Shown: one piece after another, positions 18,792-26,416 of the stretch
Numbering within the stretch: the stretch's first letter is position 1
Layout: the number at the start of each line of letters is the position of its first letter
Source of the DNA: Streptomyces stelliscabiei
Lineage (GTDB): Bacteria > Actinomycetota > Actinomycetes > Streptomycetales > Streptomycetaceae
NCBI RefSeq assembly: GCF_014873495.1
Contig: NZ_JADBGF010000001.1
Coordinates: 6,200,001-6,264,000, forward strand
Direction of reading: 5' to 3'
Length of the DNA: 64,000 bases
Made by a program: the position numbers and the translations under genes
The notes under the pieces: model-generated
Told to the model about the DNA's origin: nothing
Seen by the model: only the letters and a program-made list of their open reading frames with translations
Databases searched by the model: none

Positions 18792-19520
18792 ATGAAGCCC
18801 AGAGCGGGCGTCGGGCTCACCTCGGTCATGGTGGCGCTGACGCTGACGACCGGCATGATCGAGGCCGTCAGTTTCCTCGTGCTGGGCCCGGTGTTCACCG
18901 CGGTGCAGACCGGCAACCTCCTCTTCCTCTCCTTCGCGCTCACCGGCGCCGCCGGGTTGTCTCCGGCCGCCGCGGGCGTCTCGTTCGCCGGCTTCACGGT
19001 CGGGGCGCTGCTCGGTTCACGGTTCGAGTCCGGCGTGGACGCCCACGGTCGCCGCTGGTTCGTCCCCGCGCTGCTCGTCGAGGCCCTGCTGCTGGGGCTC
19101 GGCGGACTGGTCGCCTGGCGCACCGGCCTTGACGTGACGGGCGGCCCGGCGGACGACCCGCACTACACCGTCGTCGCCCTGGTCGCCGTGGCCATGGGCG
19201 TGCGCAACGTCACCACCCTGCGGGCGCGGGTCCCGGACGTCCCCACCACGGTGTCCACCCGCGCGCTGACCGCGCTGCTCAGCGGTCTGCCCCCGCACCC
19301 CGACAGCCACGTGGGAACGGGAGCCAGGAACGAGGGCCGCCGCCTCGCCTCGGTCGTCGCGATGTTCACCGGCGGCCTGCTGGGCGCCTGGCTGCTGCTG
19401 CACGAAGAGGTGCACCCGGCGCTGGTCCTGCTGATCCCCGCCGCGCTGGTCCTCGCCCTGGGCGCGCTCTACCGGGCGCTGCCGCGACGGCGTACGCCGG
19501 AGCCGTCGGAGCACGGCTGA
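18792..19520 (+). CDS. YoaK/DUF1275 family membrane protein
   Basis: 242 residues, about six membrane helices, matching the YoaK/DUF1275 family: TGMIEAVSFLVLGPVFTAVQTGNLLFLSFAL at the N-terminus and MGVRNVTTLRARVPDVPTTVSTRALTALLSGL in the centre. The family is common, integral to the membrane and of unknown function. There is no SD; a TAGGGT hexamer ends 6 nt before the ATG, the pattern of a leaderless transcript. It is divergent from the RNA-repair operon (113 nt between starts). Confidence 0.85.
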   Translation: MKPRAGVGLTSVMVALTLTTGMIEAVSFLVLGPVFTAVQTGNLLFLSFALTGAAGLSPAAAGVSFAGFTVGALLGSRFESGVDAHGRRWFVPALLVEALLLGLGGLVAWRTGLDVTGGPADDPHYTVVALVAVAMGVRNVTTLRARVPDVPTTVSTRALTALLSGLPPHPDSHVGTGARNEGRRLASVVAMFTGGLLGAWLLLHEEVHPALVLLIPAALVLALGALYRALPRRRTPEPSEHG

Positions 19521-19560
19521 ATCGTGACACCCCGGCGAAGTCGCAGTGGATCATGAACGC

Positions 19561-19824
19561 ATGAGTCTTTCAGCGAGCCGTCTCGTCGGTGCGGCCCTCC
19601 TAGTCGCCGGAATCACCGTCAGTCTCTGGCTGGCCCTCGGCGTACCCCAGGAGTGGACCGGAGGGATGCGGTGGGCGGGGGGTGCGCTGCGGCTGACGTC
19701 CCTGGGGGCCATCGTCCTCGGAGCTTGCTTCCTGTACCCCGACCGCGCGACGAGGACCCCGGACGGCGCCTCTCACGGCGCGGATGCCGGCACTCCGGAC
19801 GGCCCCGACGGCTCCCGGGTTTGA
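19561..19824 (+). CDS. Small two-helix membrane protein, unknown function
   Basis: 87 residues from ATG 19561 (an in-frame GTG at 19546 adds five residues; neither start has an SD). Two hydrophobic segments, about 8-27 (LVGAALLVAGITVSLWLAL) and 40-60 (ALRLTSLGAIVLGACFLYP), then a polar tail. No family recognised. It lies 40 nt after the YoaK gene and its stop codon overlaps the -35-like element of the rpsJ promoter, so it is the last accessory gene before the ribosomal protein cluster. Confidence 0.55.
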   Translation: MSLSASRLVGAALLVAGITVSLWLALGVPQEWTGGMRWAGGALRLTSLGAIVLGACFLYPDRATRTPDGASHGADAGTPDGPDGSRV

Positions 19825-19848
19825 CGTGCGTCACTCTCGGGGTAATCT
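19821..19848 (+). promoter_or_regulatory. Candidate rpsJ (S10 operon) promoter
   Basis: TTGACG at 19821-19826 and TAATCT at 19843-19848 with a 16-bp spacer fit the principal sigma consensus. A second, weaker candidate is TTGGCG (19860) with CAGACT (19885). Either would give a leader of about 340-380 nt. Confidence 0.55.
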
Positions 19849-19854
19849 CTCCGG

Positions 19855-20233
19855 CTCGATTGGCGGAGCCGGTGGGCCGTATGGCAGACTAGCGGGGTTG
19901 CTCGGTCGAGTGTTGATGCTGCGCGCCTCCCGCCGGGAGGACCGGAAGCGAGTCCCACAGTACTCGTCGCCCCAACTGCCTTACGGCAGCGCTGGAGCGG
20001 ACGTACGGGAATCTTTCGGGAAGTGTCAGTGCGGCGCCGGCCAGGCACCCGGTGGGCTTCTGCCCCCGGCCCACGGCTGAGGGAAGGGCCGTGTTTCCCG
20101 GACAAGGGATGCTCGAACAAGGGGCCTCCGTGTCGAAGGAAGCGCGACACACCCGACCGCGTGGGTCGGAGGAGCAGGTGACGGAACACCGGGTTCCAGA
20201 GCGTTAAACGAGACAAAGGACTACTGAGTAGCC
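19855..20233 (+). promoter_or_regulatory. Long rpsJ leader with candidate RNA structure
   Basis: About 380 nt without a gene before rpsJ. The most foldable part is 20110-20176: GTGTCG/CGACAC (20130-20135 with 20145-20150), CCGACC/GGTCGG (20153-20158 with 20164-20169), enclosed by TGCTC/GAGCA (20110-20114 with 20172-20176), which together resemble a three-way junction. This is a plausible autoregulatory leader for the S10 operon; the ligand is not evident from sequence. Confidence 0.4.
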
Positions 20234-20542
20234 ATGGCGGGACAGAAGATCCGCATCCGGCTCAAGGCCTACGACCACGAGGTCATCGACTCCTCGGCGA
20301 AGAAGATCGTCGAGACGGTGACGCGCACTGGTGCGTCGGTCGCGGGCCCGGTGCCGCTGCCCACTGAGAAGAACGTGTACTGCGTCATCAAGTCGCCGCA
20401 CAAGTACAAGGACTCGCGCGAGCACTTCGAGATGCGCACGCACAAGCGCCTGATCGACATCCTCGACCCGACGCCCAAGACCGTTGACTCTCTGATGCGA
20501 CTCGACCTCCCGGCCGGTGTCGACATCGAGATCAAGCTCTAG
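20234..20542 (+). CDS. rpsJ: 30S ribosomal protein S10
   Basis: 102 residues (MAGQKIRIRLKAYDHEVIDSSA), full length. S10 belongs to the 30S head and, in bacteria with Nus factors, also pairs with NusB in antitermination. The loop RTGASVAGPVPLPTEKNVYCVIKSPHKYKDSREHFE is typical. First gene of the S10 operon; 17 nt separate it from rplC. It is preceded by an unusually long leader rather than following tuf directly as in many bacteria. Confidence 0.98.
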   Translation: MAGQKIRIRLKAYDHEVIDSSAKKIVETVTRTGASVAGPVPLPTEKNVYCVIKSPHKYKDSREHFEMRTHKRLIDILDPTPKTVDSLMRLDLPAGVDIEIKL

Positions 20543-20559
20543 GGGTCGGTGATCTGAGA

Positions 20560-21204
20560 ATGGCTAAGCAGATCAAGGGAATCCTGGGCGAGAAGCTCGG
20601 CATGACGCAGGTGTGGGACGAGAACAACCGTGTTGTTCCGGTCACCGTCGTCAAGGCCGGCCCCAACGTCGTGACCCAGGTCCGTACGAACGATGTCGAC
20701 GGCTACGAGTCGGTCCAGATCGCCTTCGGCGAGATCGACCCGCGCAAGGTGAACAAGCCCCTCAAGGGCCACTTCGCCAAGGCCGACGTCACCCCCCGCC
20801 GTCACCTCGTCGAGATCCGCACCGCGGACGCCTCCGAGTACACGCTGGGCCAGGAGATCTCCGCCGAGGTCTTCGAGGCCGGCGTCAAGGTGGACGTGAC
20901 CGGCAAGAGCAAGGGCAAGGGCTTCGCCGGTGTCATGAAGCGTCACAACTTCAAGGGCCTCGGCGCCGGTCACGGCACCCAGCGCAAGCACCGCTCTCCC
21001 GGCTCCATCGGTGGCTGCGCCACCCCGGGCCGCGTGTTCAAGGGCCTCCGCATGGCGGGCCGTATGGGCAACGAGCGGGTCACCACCCAGAACCTGACCG
21101 TCCACGCCGTTGACGCGGAGAAGGGTCTGCTGCTCATCAAGGGCGCTGTCCCCGGTCCGAACGGCGGCCTCGTCCTGGTCCGCACCGCGGCCAAGGGGGC
21201 CTGA
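20560..21204 (+). CDS. rplC: 50S ribosomal protein L3
   Basis: 214 residues, from MAKQIKGILGEKLGMTQVWDENN to the C-terminus. L3 binds 23S rRNA early and reaches the peptidyl transferase centre through the loop KGFAGVMKRHNFKG ... GHGTQRKHRSPGSIG, which is intact. Second gene of the S10 operon, 7 nt before rplD. Confidence 0.98.
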   Translation: MAKQIKGILGEKLGMTQVWDENNRVVPVTVVKAGPNVVTQVRTNDVDGYESVQIAFGEIDPRKVNKPLKGHFAKADVTPRRHLVEIRTADASEYTLGQEISAEVFEAGVKVDVTGKSKGKGFAGVMKRHNFKGLGAGHGTQRKHRSPGSIGGCATPGRVFKGLRMAGRMGNERVTTQNLTVHAVDAEKGLLLIKGAVPGPNGGLVLVRTAAKGA

Positions 21205-21211
21205 GGTACCG

Positions 21212-21871
21212 ATGAGCACTGTTGACATCCTTTCGCCTGCCGGCGAGAAGACCGGAAGCGTCGAGCTCCCCGCGGAGATCTTCGGCGTGGAGAAGATCAG
21301 CATCCCGCTGATCCACCAGGTCGTCGTCGCGCAGAACGCGGCTGCCCGTCAGGGCACCCACAAGACCAAGCGTCGCGGTGAAGTCCGTGGTGGCGGCAAG
21401 AAGCCGTACCGCCAGAAGGGCACCGGCCGCGCCCGTCAGGGCTCGACCCGTGCGCCGCAGTTCGCCGGCGGTGGCGTCGTCCACGGCCCGCAGCCGCGTG
21501 ACTACTCGCAGCGGACCCCGAAGAAGATGAAGGCCGCGGCCCTGCGCCACGCCCTCACCGACCGGGCCCGTCACAACCGCATTCACGTCGTCTCCGGCGT
21601 GATCGAGGGCGAGAACCCCTCCACGAAGGCCGCCAAGTCGCTGTTCGGCAAGATCTCGGAGCGCAAGAACCTGCTCCTGGTCGTCGAGCGTGCCGACGAG
21701 GCCGCGTGGCTCTCCGCCCGCAACCTGCCCCAGGTGCACATCCTGGAGCCGGGCCAGCTGAACACGTACGACGTGATCGTCTCGGACGACGTGGTCTTCA
21801 CCCAGGCCGCTCTGGAGTCCTTCGTGTCCGGCCCGAACACGGCCAACGACACCGAAGGGAGTGACGCCTGA
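21212..21871 (+). CDS. rplD: 50S ribosomal protein L4
   Basis: 219 residues from ATG 21212 (MSTVDILSPAGEKTGSVELPAEIFG); the frame stays open further 5' inside rplC but the family start is here. L4 lines the exit tunnel with its extended loop (GTHKTKRRGEVRGGGKKPYRQKGTGRARQGS), a site of macrolide resistance in other species. In E. coli L4 represses its own operon; whether that holds here is unknown. Its stop overlaps the rplW start (TGATG). Confidence 0.97.
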   Translation: MSTVDILSPAGEKTGSVELPAEIFGVEKISIPLIHQVVVAQNAAARQGTHKTKRRGEVRGGGKKPYRQKGTGRARQGSTRAPQFAGGGVVHGPQPRDYSQRTPKKMKAAALRHALTDRARHNRIHVVSGVIEGENPSTKAAKSLFGKISERKNLLLVVERADEAAWLSARNLPQVHILEPGQLNTYDVIVSDDVVFTQAALESFVSGPNTANDTEGSDA

Positions 21872-22290
21872 TGGCTACGCGTCACCCGAGCATCGCCTCG
21901 AAGGCGGCCAAGGCCGCCAAGGCCGCGCGCGTCGCCAAGGCGAAGCGCCACGAGGCCGAGGGCAAGAACACCGTCATCACCGCGCCCAGCAAGGCGTTCA
22001 CGGACCCCCGTGACGTGCTGCTGAAGCCGGTCGTGTCGGAGAAGAGCTACGCGCTGCTCGACGAGGGCAAGTACACCTTCATCGTCGCGCCCGGCGCCAA
22101 CAAGACCCAGATCAAGCAGGCCGTCCAGGCGGTCTTCTCGGTCAAGGTCACCGGGGTCAACACGATCAACCGCCAGGGCAAGCGCAAGCGGACCCGCACG
22201 GGCTTCGGCAAGCGTGCCGACAGCAAGCGCGCGATCGTGACCCTTGCCGAGGGCGACCGTATCGACATCTTCGGCGGTCCGACCGCGTAA
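21871..22290 (+). CDS. rplW: 50S ribosomal protein L23
   Basis: 139 residues. The conserved L23 core starts at about residue 45 (DVLLKPVVSEKSYALLDEGKYTF) after a basic, alanine/lysine-rich N-terminal extension of about 40 residues seen in actinobacteria. L23 sits at the tunnel exit and docks signal recognition particle and trigger factor. The start overlaps the rplD stop by one base. The end has the usual KRTRTGFGKRADSKRAIVTLAEGD segment. Confidence 0.97.
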   Translation: MATRHPSIASKAAKAAKAARVAKAKRHEAEGKNTVITAPSKAFTDPRDVLLKPVVSEKSYALLDEGKYTFIVAPGANKTQIKQAVQAVFSVKVTGVNTINRQGKRKRTRTGFGKRADSKRAIVTLAEGDRIDIFGGPTA

Positions 22291-22328
22291 GCGGGTCGGA
22301 TCGTCCGATATCGGACGAGGACTGAGAA

Positions 22329-23165
22329 ATGGGAATCCGCAAGTACAAGCCGACAACGCCGGGCCGTCGTGGTTCCAGCGTCGCCGACTTCGTCGAGATC
22401 ACGCGGTCCACGCCGGAGAAGTCGCTGGTCCGCCCGCTGCACAGCAAGGGCGGCCGTAACAACGCCGGTCGTGTGACCGTTCGTCACCAGGGTGGCGGAC
22501 ACAAGCGCGCCTTCCGTGTCATCGACTTCCGTCGTCACGACAAGGACGGCGTGCCGGCGAAGGTCGCGCACATCGAGTACGACCCCAACCGCACCGCGCG
22601 CATCGCGCTGCTGCACTACGCGGACGGCGAGAAGCGCTACATCCTCGCCCCGCGCAACCTGCAGCAGGGCGACCGGGTGGAGAACGGTCCCGGGGCCGAC
22701 ATCAAGCCGGGCAACAACCTGGCGCTCCGCAACATCCCGGTCGGTACCACGATCCACGCGATCGAGCTCCGTCCCGGTGGCGGCGCCAAGTTCGCCCGCT
22801 CCGCCGGTACCTCCGTGCAGCTGCTCGCGAAGGAGGGCGCCTACGCCCACCTCCGCATGCCGTCCGGTGAGATCCGCCTGGTCGACGTGCGCTGCCGCGC
22901 CACCGTCGGCGAGGTCGGCAACGCCGAGCAGAGCAACATCAACTGGGGCAAGGCCGGCCGCAAGCGCTGGCTGGGCGTCCGCCCGACCGTTCGCGGTGTG
23001 GCGATGAACCCGGTTGACCACCCCCACGGTGGTGGTGAGGGCAAGACCTCCGGTGGTCGCCACCCGGTCAGCCCCTGGGGTCAGAAGGAGGGTCGTACTC
23101 GCTCGCCGAAGAAGGCTTCGAGCAAGTACATCGTCCGCCGCCGCAAGACGAACAAGAAGCGCTAG
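22329..23165 (+). CDS. rplB: 50S ribosomal protein L2
   Basis: 278 residues, full length (MGIRKYKPTTPGRRGSSVADF). L2 is needed for subunit joining and peptidyl transferase activity; the conserved MNPVDHPHGGGEGKT segment near the C-terminus, containing the functionally important histidine, is present. It follows rplW by 38 nt and precedes rpsS by 12 nt in the S10 operon. Confidence 0.98.
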   Translation: MGIRKYKPTTPGRRGSSVADFVEITRSTPEKSLVRPLHSKGGRNNAGRVTVRHQGGGHKRAFRVIDFRRHDKDGVPAKVAHIEYDPNRTARIALLHYADGEKRYILAPRNLQQGDRVENGPGADIKPGNNLALRNIPVGTTIHAIELRPGGGAKFARSAGTSVQLLAKEGAYAHLRMPSGEIRLVDVRCRATVGEVGNAEQSNINWGKAGRKRWLGVRPTVRGVAMNPVDHPHGGGEGKTSGGRHPVSPWGQKEGRTRSPKKASSKYIVRRRKTNKKR

Positions 23166-23177
23166 GAGCGGGTTTAG

Positions 23178-23459
23178 ATGCCGCGCAGTCTCAAGAAGGG
23201 GCCCTTCGTCGACGACCACCTGATCAAGAAGGTGGACGTACAGAACGAAGCAGGCACCAAGAACGTCATCAAGACCTGGTCCCGTCGCTCGATGATCATC
23301 CCGGCCATGCTCGGCCACACGATCGCGGTGCACAACGGCAAGACCCACATTCCGGTGTTCGTCACCGAGTCGATGGTCGGCCACAAGCTCGGCGAGTTCT
23401 CGCCGACGCGCACCTTCCGGGGTCACGTCAAGGACGACCGGAAGTCGAAGCGCCGCTAA
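23178..23459 (+). CDS. rpsS: 30S ribosomal protein S19
   Basis: 93 residues (MPRSLKKGPFVDDHLIKKVD). S19 forms part of the 30S head with S13. Core motifs WSRRSMIIPAMLGHTIAVHNGKTHIPV and VGHKLGEFSPTRTFRGH are present. Twelve nt after rplB; a TTTAG-rich short spacer precedes the ATG. Confidence 0.98.
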   Translation: MPRSLKKGPFVDDHLIKKVDVQNEAGTKNVIKTWSRRSMIIPAMLGHTIAVHNGKTHIPVFVTESMVGHKLGEFSPTRTFRGHVKDDRKSKRR

Positions 23460-23501
23460 CGCGGGGTGGAATCGACCATGACAGACACTGGAAGGACAAC
23501 C

Positions 23502-23849
23502 ATGGAAGCCAGGGCCCAGGCGCGGTACATCCGCGTCACGCCCATGAAGGCCCGCCGCGTGGTGGACCTCATCCGTGGCATGGACGCCACGGAGGCTCAG
23601 GCGGTCCTGCGTTTCGCCCCGCAGGCCGCGAGCGTGCCGGTCGGCAAGGTGCTGGACAGCGCCATTGCCAACGCCGCACACAACTACGACCACACGGACG
23701 CCTCTTCGCTGGTCATCAGCGAGGCGTACGTGGACGAGGGCCCGACCCTGAAGCGGTTCCGTCCGCGTGCCCAGGGCCGTGCCTACCGGATCCGCAAGCG
23801 GACCAGCCACATCACCGTGGTCGTCAGCAGCAAGGAAGGAACCCGGTAA
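23502..23849 (+). CDS. rplV: 50S ribosomal protein L22
   Basis: 115 residues from ATG 23502 (MEARAQARYIRVTPMKARRV), chosen because GGAAGGA lies at about 23490-23496; two upstream in-frame ATG/GTG codons (from 23466) lack comparable support. L22 reaches into the exit tunnel with its beta-hairpin (YVDEGPTLKRFRPRAQGRAYRIRKRTSHI). Its TAA overlaps the rpsC start (TAATG). Confidence 0.96.
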   Translation: MEARAQARYIRVTPMKARRVVDLIRGMDATEAQAVLRFAPQAASVPVGKVLDSAIANAAHNYDHTDASSLVISEAYVDEGPTLKRFRPRAQGRAYRIRKRTSHITVVVSSKEGTR

Positions 23850-24682
23850 TGGGCCAGAAGGTAAACCCGCATGGGTTCCGGCTCGGTGTCACGACCGACT
23901 TCAAGTCGCGTTGGTACGCCGACAAGCTGTACAAGGACTACGTCAAGGAAGACGTCGCCATCCGTCGGATGATGACGTCCGGCATGGAGCGCGCCGGCAT
24001 CTCGAAGGTGGAGATCGAGCGCACCCGTGACCGCGTCCGCGTGGACATCCACACCGCGCGTCCGGGCATCGTCATCGGCCGCCGTGGCGCCGAGGCCGAC
24101 CGCATCCGCGGTGACCTCGAGAAGCTCACGGGCAAGCAGGTCCAGCTGAACATCCTCGAGGTCAAGAGCCCCGAGACCGATGCCCAGCTGGTCGCTCAGG
24201 CCGTCGCCGAGCAGCTCTCCTCCCGCGTCTCCTTCCGTCGCGCCATGCGTAAGAGCATGCAGGGCACGATGAAGGCCGGCGCCAAGGGCATCAAGATCCA
24301 GTGCGGTGGCCGCCTCGGTGGCGCCGAGATGTCCCGCTCGGAGTTCTACCGCGAGGGCCGTGTGCCCCTGCACACGCTCCGCGCGAACGTGGACTACGGC
24401 TTCTTCGAGGCCAAGACGACCTTCGGCCGCATCGGCGTGAAGGTCTGGATCTACAAGGGCGACGTCAAGAACATCGCCGAGGTCCGCGCCGAGAACGCCG
24501 CCGCCCGCGCCGGCAACCGTCCGGCCCGTGGCGGCGCTGACCGCCCGGCCGGCCGTGGTGGCCGCGGTGGCGAGCGTGGCGGTCGCGGTCGTAAGCCGCA
24601 GCAGGCTGCCGGCGCCGAGGCCCCCAAGGCCGAGGCTCCCGCCGCCGCCGCTCCGGCTGAGAGCACCGGAACGGAGGCCTGA
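23849..24682 (+). CDS. rpsC: 30S ribosomal protein S3
   Basis: 277 residues. KH domain motif GRRGAEADRIRGDLEKLTGKQ and C-terminal domain (GGRLGGAEMSRSEFYREGRVPLHTLRANVDYG) are intact. S3 lies at the mRNA entry tunnel. After about residue 215 there is a low-complexity tail rich in Arg/Gly then Ala/Pro/Glu, a common actinobacterial extension. The ATG overlaps the rplV stop by one base. Confidence 0.98.
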   Translation: MGQKVNPHGFRLGVTTDFKSRWYADKLYKDYVKEDVAIRRMMTSGMERAGISKVEIERTRDRVRVDIHTARPGIVIGRRGAEADRIRGDLEKLTGKQVQLNILEVKSPETDAQLVAQAVAEQLSSRVSFRRAMRKSMQGTMKAGAKGIKIQCGGRLGGAEMSRSEFYREGRVPLHTLRANVDYGFFEAKTTFGRIGVKVWIYKGDVKNIAEVRAENAAARAGNRPARGGADRPAGRGGRGGERGGRGRKPQQAAGAEAPKAEAPAAAAPAESTGTEA

Positions 24683-24687
24683 GGGAC

Positions 24688-25107
24688 ATGCTGATCCCCC
24701 GTAGGGTCAAGCACCGCAAGCAGCACCACCCCAAGCGCCGCGGTCAGGCCAAGGGTGGTACGACGGTCGCGTTCGGCGAGTACGGCATTCAGGCCCTCAC
24801 GCCGGCGTACGTGACCAACCGCCAGATCGAGGCGGCTCGTATCGCGATGACCCGCCACATCAAGCGTGGCGGCAAGGTCTGGATCAACATCTACCCGGAC
24901 CGCCCCCTCACGAAGAAGCCCGCCGAGACCCGCATGGGTTCCGGTAAGGGTTCGCCCGAGTGGTGGATCGCGAACGTGCACCCGGGTCGGGTCATGTTCG
25001 AACTGTCCTACCCCAACGAGAAGATCGCCCGTGAGGCCCTCACTCGCGCAGCCCACAAGCTGCCGATGAAGTGCCGGATCGTCAAGCGCGAGGCAGGTGA
25101 AGCGTGA
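24688..25107 (+). CDS. rplP: 50S ribosomal protein L16
   Basis: 139 residues (MLIPRRVKHRKQHHPKRRGQAK). L16 organises the A-site region of 23S rRNA; the conserved GKVWINIYPDRPLTKKPAETRMGSGKGSPEWW segment includes the arginine-containing site hydroxylated in E. coli. Stop TGA overlaps the rpmC ATG by one base. Confidence 0.98.
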   Translation: MLIPRRVKHRKQHHPKRRGQAKGGTTVAFGEYGIQALTPAYVTNRQIEAARIAMTRHIKRGGKVWINIYPDRPLTKKPAETRMGSGKGSPEWWIANVHPGRVMFELSYPNEKIAREALTRAAHKLPMKCRIVKREAGEA

Positions 25108-25331
25108 TGTCGGCCGGTACCAAGGCGTCCGAGCTGCGCGAACTGGGTGACGAGGAGCTTCTCAACAAGCTCCGCGAAGCCAAGGAAGAGCTGTTCAACC
25201 TCCGCTTCCAGGCGGCGACCGGTCAGCTCGAGAACCACGGTCGGCTCAAGGCCGTCCGCAAGGACATCGCGCGGATCTACACCCTGATGCGTGAGCGCGA
25301 GCTGGGCATCGAGACGGTGGAGAGCGCCTGA
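25107..25331 (+). CDS. rpmC: 50S ribosomal protein L29
   Basis: 74 residues from ATG 25107 (MSAGTKASELRELGDEELLNKL); a GTG three bases earlier is unlikely. Two-helix protein at the tunnel exit beside L23, with the LFNLRFQAATGQLENHGRLKAVRKDIARIYT core. TGATG overlaps on both sides couple it to rplP and rpsQ. Confidence 0.96.
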   Translation: MSAGTKASELRELGDEELLNKLREAKEELFNLRFQAATGQLENHGRLKAVRKDIARIYTLMRERELGIETVESA

Positions 25332-25618
25332 TGAGCGAGAGCAACGTGACTGAGACGAACACCGAGGCTCGCGGATTCCGCAAGACCCGTGAGGGCATCG
25401 TCGTCAGCGACAAGATGGACAAGACCGTCGTCGTCGCCGTCGAGGACCGCAAGAAGCACGCCCTCTACGGCAAGGTCATCCGCAGCACGAGCAAGCTCAA
25501 GGCCCACGACGAGCAGAACGCCGCCGGCGTCGGCGACCGTGTCCTCCTGATGGAGACCCGGCCGCTGTCCGCCACGAAGCACTGGCGTGTCGTCGAGATC
25601 CTCGAGAAGGCCAAGTAA
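25331..25618 (+). CDS. rpsQ: 30S ribosomal protein S17
   Basis: 95 residues. OB-fold protein binding 16S rRNA early in assembly; motifs GIVVSDKMDKTVVVAVEDRKKHALYGKVIRST and DRVLLMETRPLSATKHWRVVEI are intact. The first 15 residues are a variable acidic extension. Last gene of the S10 set: a 103-nt structured gap then separates it from rplN. Confidence 0.97.
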   Translation: MSESNVTETNTEARGFRKTREGIVVSDKMDKTVVVAVEDRKKHALYGKVIRSTSKLKAHDEQNAAGVGDRVLLMETRPLSATKHWRVVEILEKAK

Positions 25619-25620
25619 TT

Positions 25621-25693
25621 CCTGCGGCCAACCCCGCAGGTCAGTTCCGCCAGGCTCGGCAGGGGCTCCCTCGTGAAGAGGCGGCCCCTGCCG
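25621..25693 (+). promoter_or_regulatory. Two hairpins at the S10/spc operon boundary
   Basis: CCTGCGG/CCGCAGG (25621-25627 with 25634-25640) and CGGCAGGGGC/GCCCCTGCCG (25657-25666 with 25684-25693) lie in the 103-nt rpsQ-rplN gap, while nearly all neighbouring genes overlap or are only a few nt apart. No T-tract follows. Could be a processing site, attenuator or r-protein binding site at the start of the spc operon. Confidence 0.45.
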
Positions 25694-25721
25694 GGAACCG
25701 GCAGACAATCAGGAGATAGAC

Positions 25722-26090
25722 GTGATCCAGCAGGAGTCGCGACTGCGTGTCGCCGACAACACTGGTGCGAAGGAAATCCTTTGCATCCGTGTGCTCGGTG
25801 GCTCCGGTCGCCGCTACGCGGGCATCGGTGACGTCATCGTCGCCACCGTCAAGGACGCGATCCCCGGCGGCAACGTGAAGAAGGGTGACGTCATCAAGGC
25901 GGTCATCGTTCGCACCGTCAAGGAGCGCCGCCGTCCGGACGGCTCGTACATCCGCTTCGACGAGAACGCCGCTGTCATTCTCAAGAACGACGGCGACCCT
26001 CGTGGCACCCGTATCTTCGGCCCGGTCGGCCGGGAGCTGCGCGAGAAGAAGTTCATGAAGATCATCTCGCTCGCGCCGGAGGTGCTGTAA
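25722..26090 (+). CDS. rplN: 50S ribosomal protein L14
   Basis: 122 residues from GTG 25722 (MIQQESRLRVADNTGAKEILC) with AGGAG about 8 nt upstream. L14 bridges to 16S rRNA and is the docking site of the RsfS silencing factor. Core RRYAGIGDVIVATVKDAIPGGNVKKGDV and RGTRIFGPVGRELR are intact. First gene of the spc-type operon. Confidence 0.98.
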   Translation: MIQQESRLRVADNTGAKEILCIRVLGGSGRRYAGIGDVIVATVKDAIPGGNVKKGDVIKAVIVRTVKERRRPDGSYIRFDENAAVILKNDGDPRGTRIFGPVGRELREKKFMKIISLAPEVL

Positions 26091-26092
26091 GC

Positions 26093-26416
26093 ATGAAGAT
26101 CAAGAAGGGCGACCTGGTCCAGGTCATCACCGGTAAGGACAAGGGCAAGCAGGGCAAGGTCATCACGGCCTTCCCCCGCGAGGACCGCGTCCTGGTCGAG
26201 GGTGTCAACCGGGTCAAGAAGCACACCAAGGCCGGCCCGACCGCCAAGGGTTCGCAGGCCGGTGGCATCATCACGACCGAGGCGCCGATCCACGTCTCCA
26301 ACGTCCAGCTGGTCGTTGAGAAGGACGGCAAGAAGGTCGTCACGCGAGTCGGATACCGCTTCGACGACGAGGGCAACAAGGTTCGCGTTGCCAAGCGGAC
26401 GGGTGAGGACATCTGA
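26093..26416 (+). CDS. rplX: 50S ribosomal protein L24
   Basis: 107 residues with the KOW motif at the N-terminus (IKKGDLVQVITGKDKGKQGKVI). L24 initiates 50S assembly. It starts 2 nt after rplN and its stop overlaps the rplE ATG by one base. Confidence 0.98.
   Translation: MKIKKGDLVQVITGKDKGKQGKVITAFPREDRVLVEGVNRVKKHTKAGPTAKGSQAGGIITTEAPIHVSNVQLVVEKDGKKVVTRVGYRFDDEGNKVRVAKRTGEDI

Noticed and set aside
14377..18795. 1472-codon plus-strand open frame opposite the RNA-repair operon
   Set aside because: No recognisable domain; it is the antisense of two genes with conserved catalytic motifs and good ribosome-binding sites.
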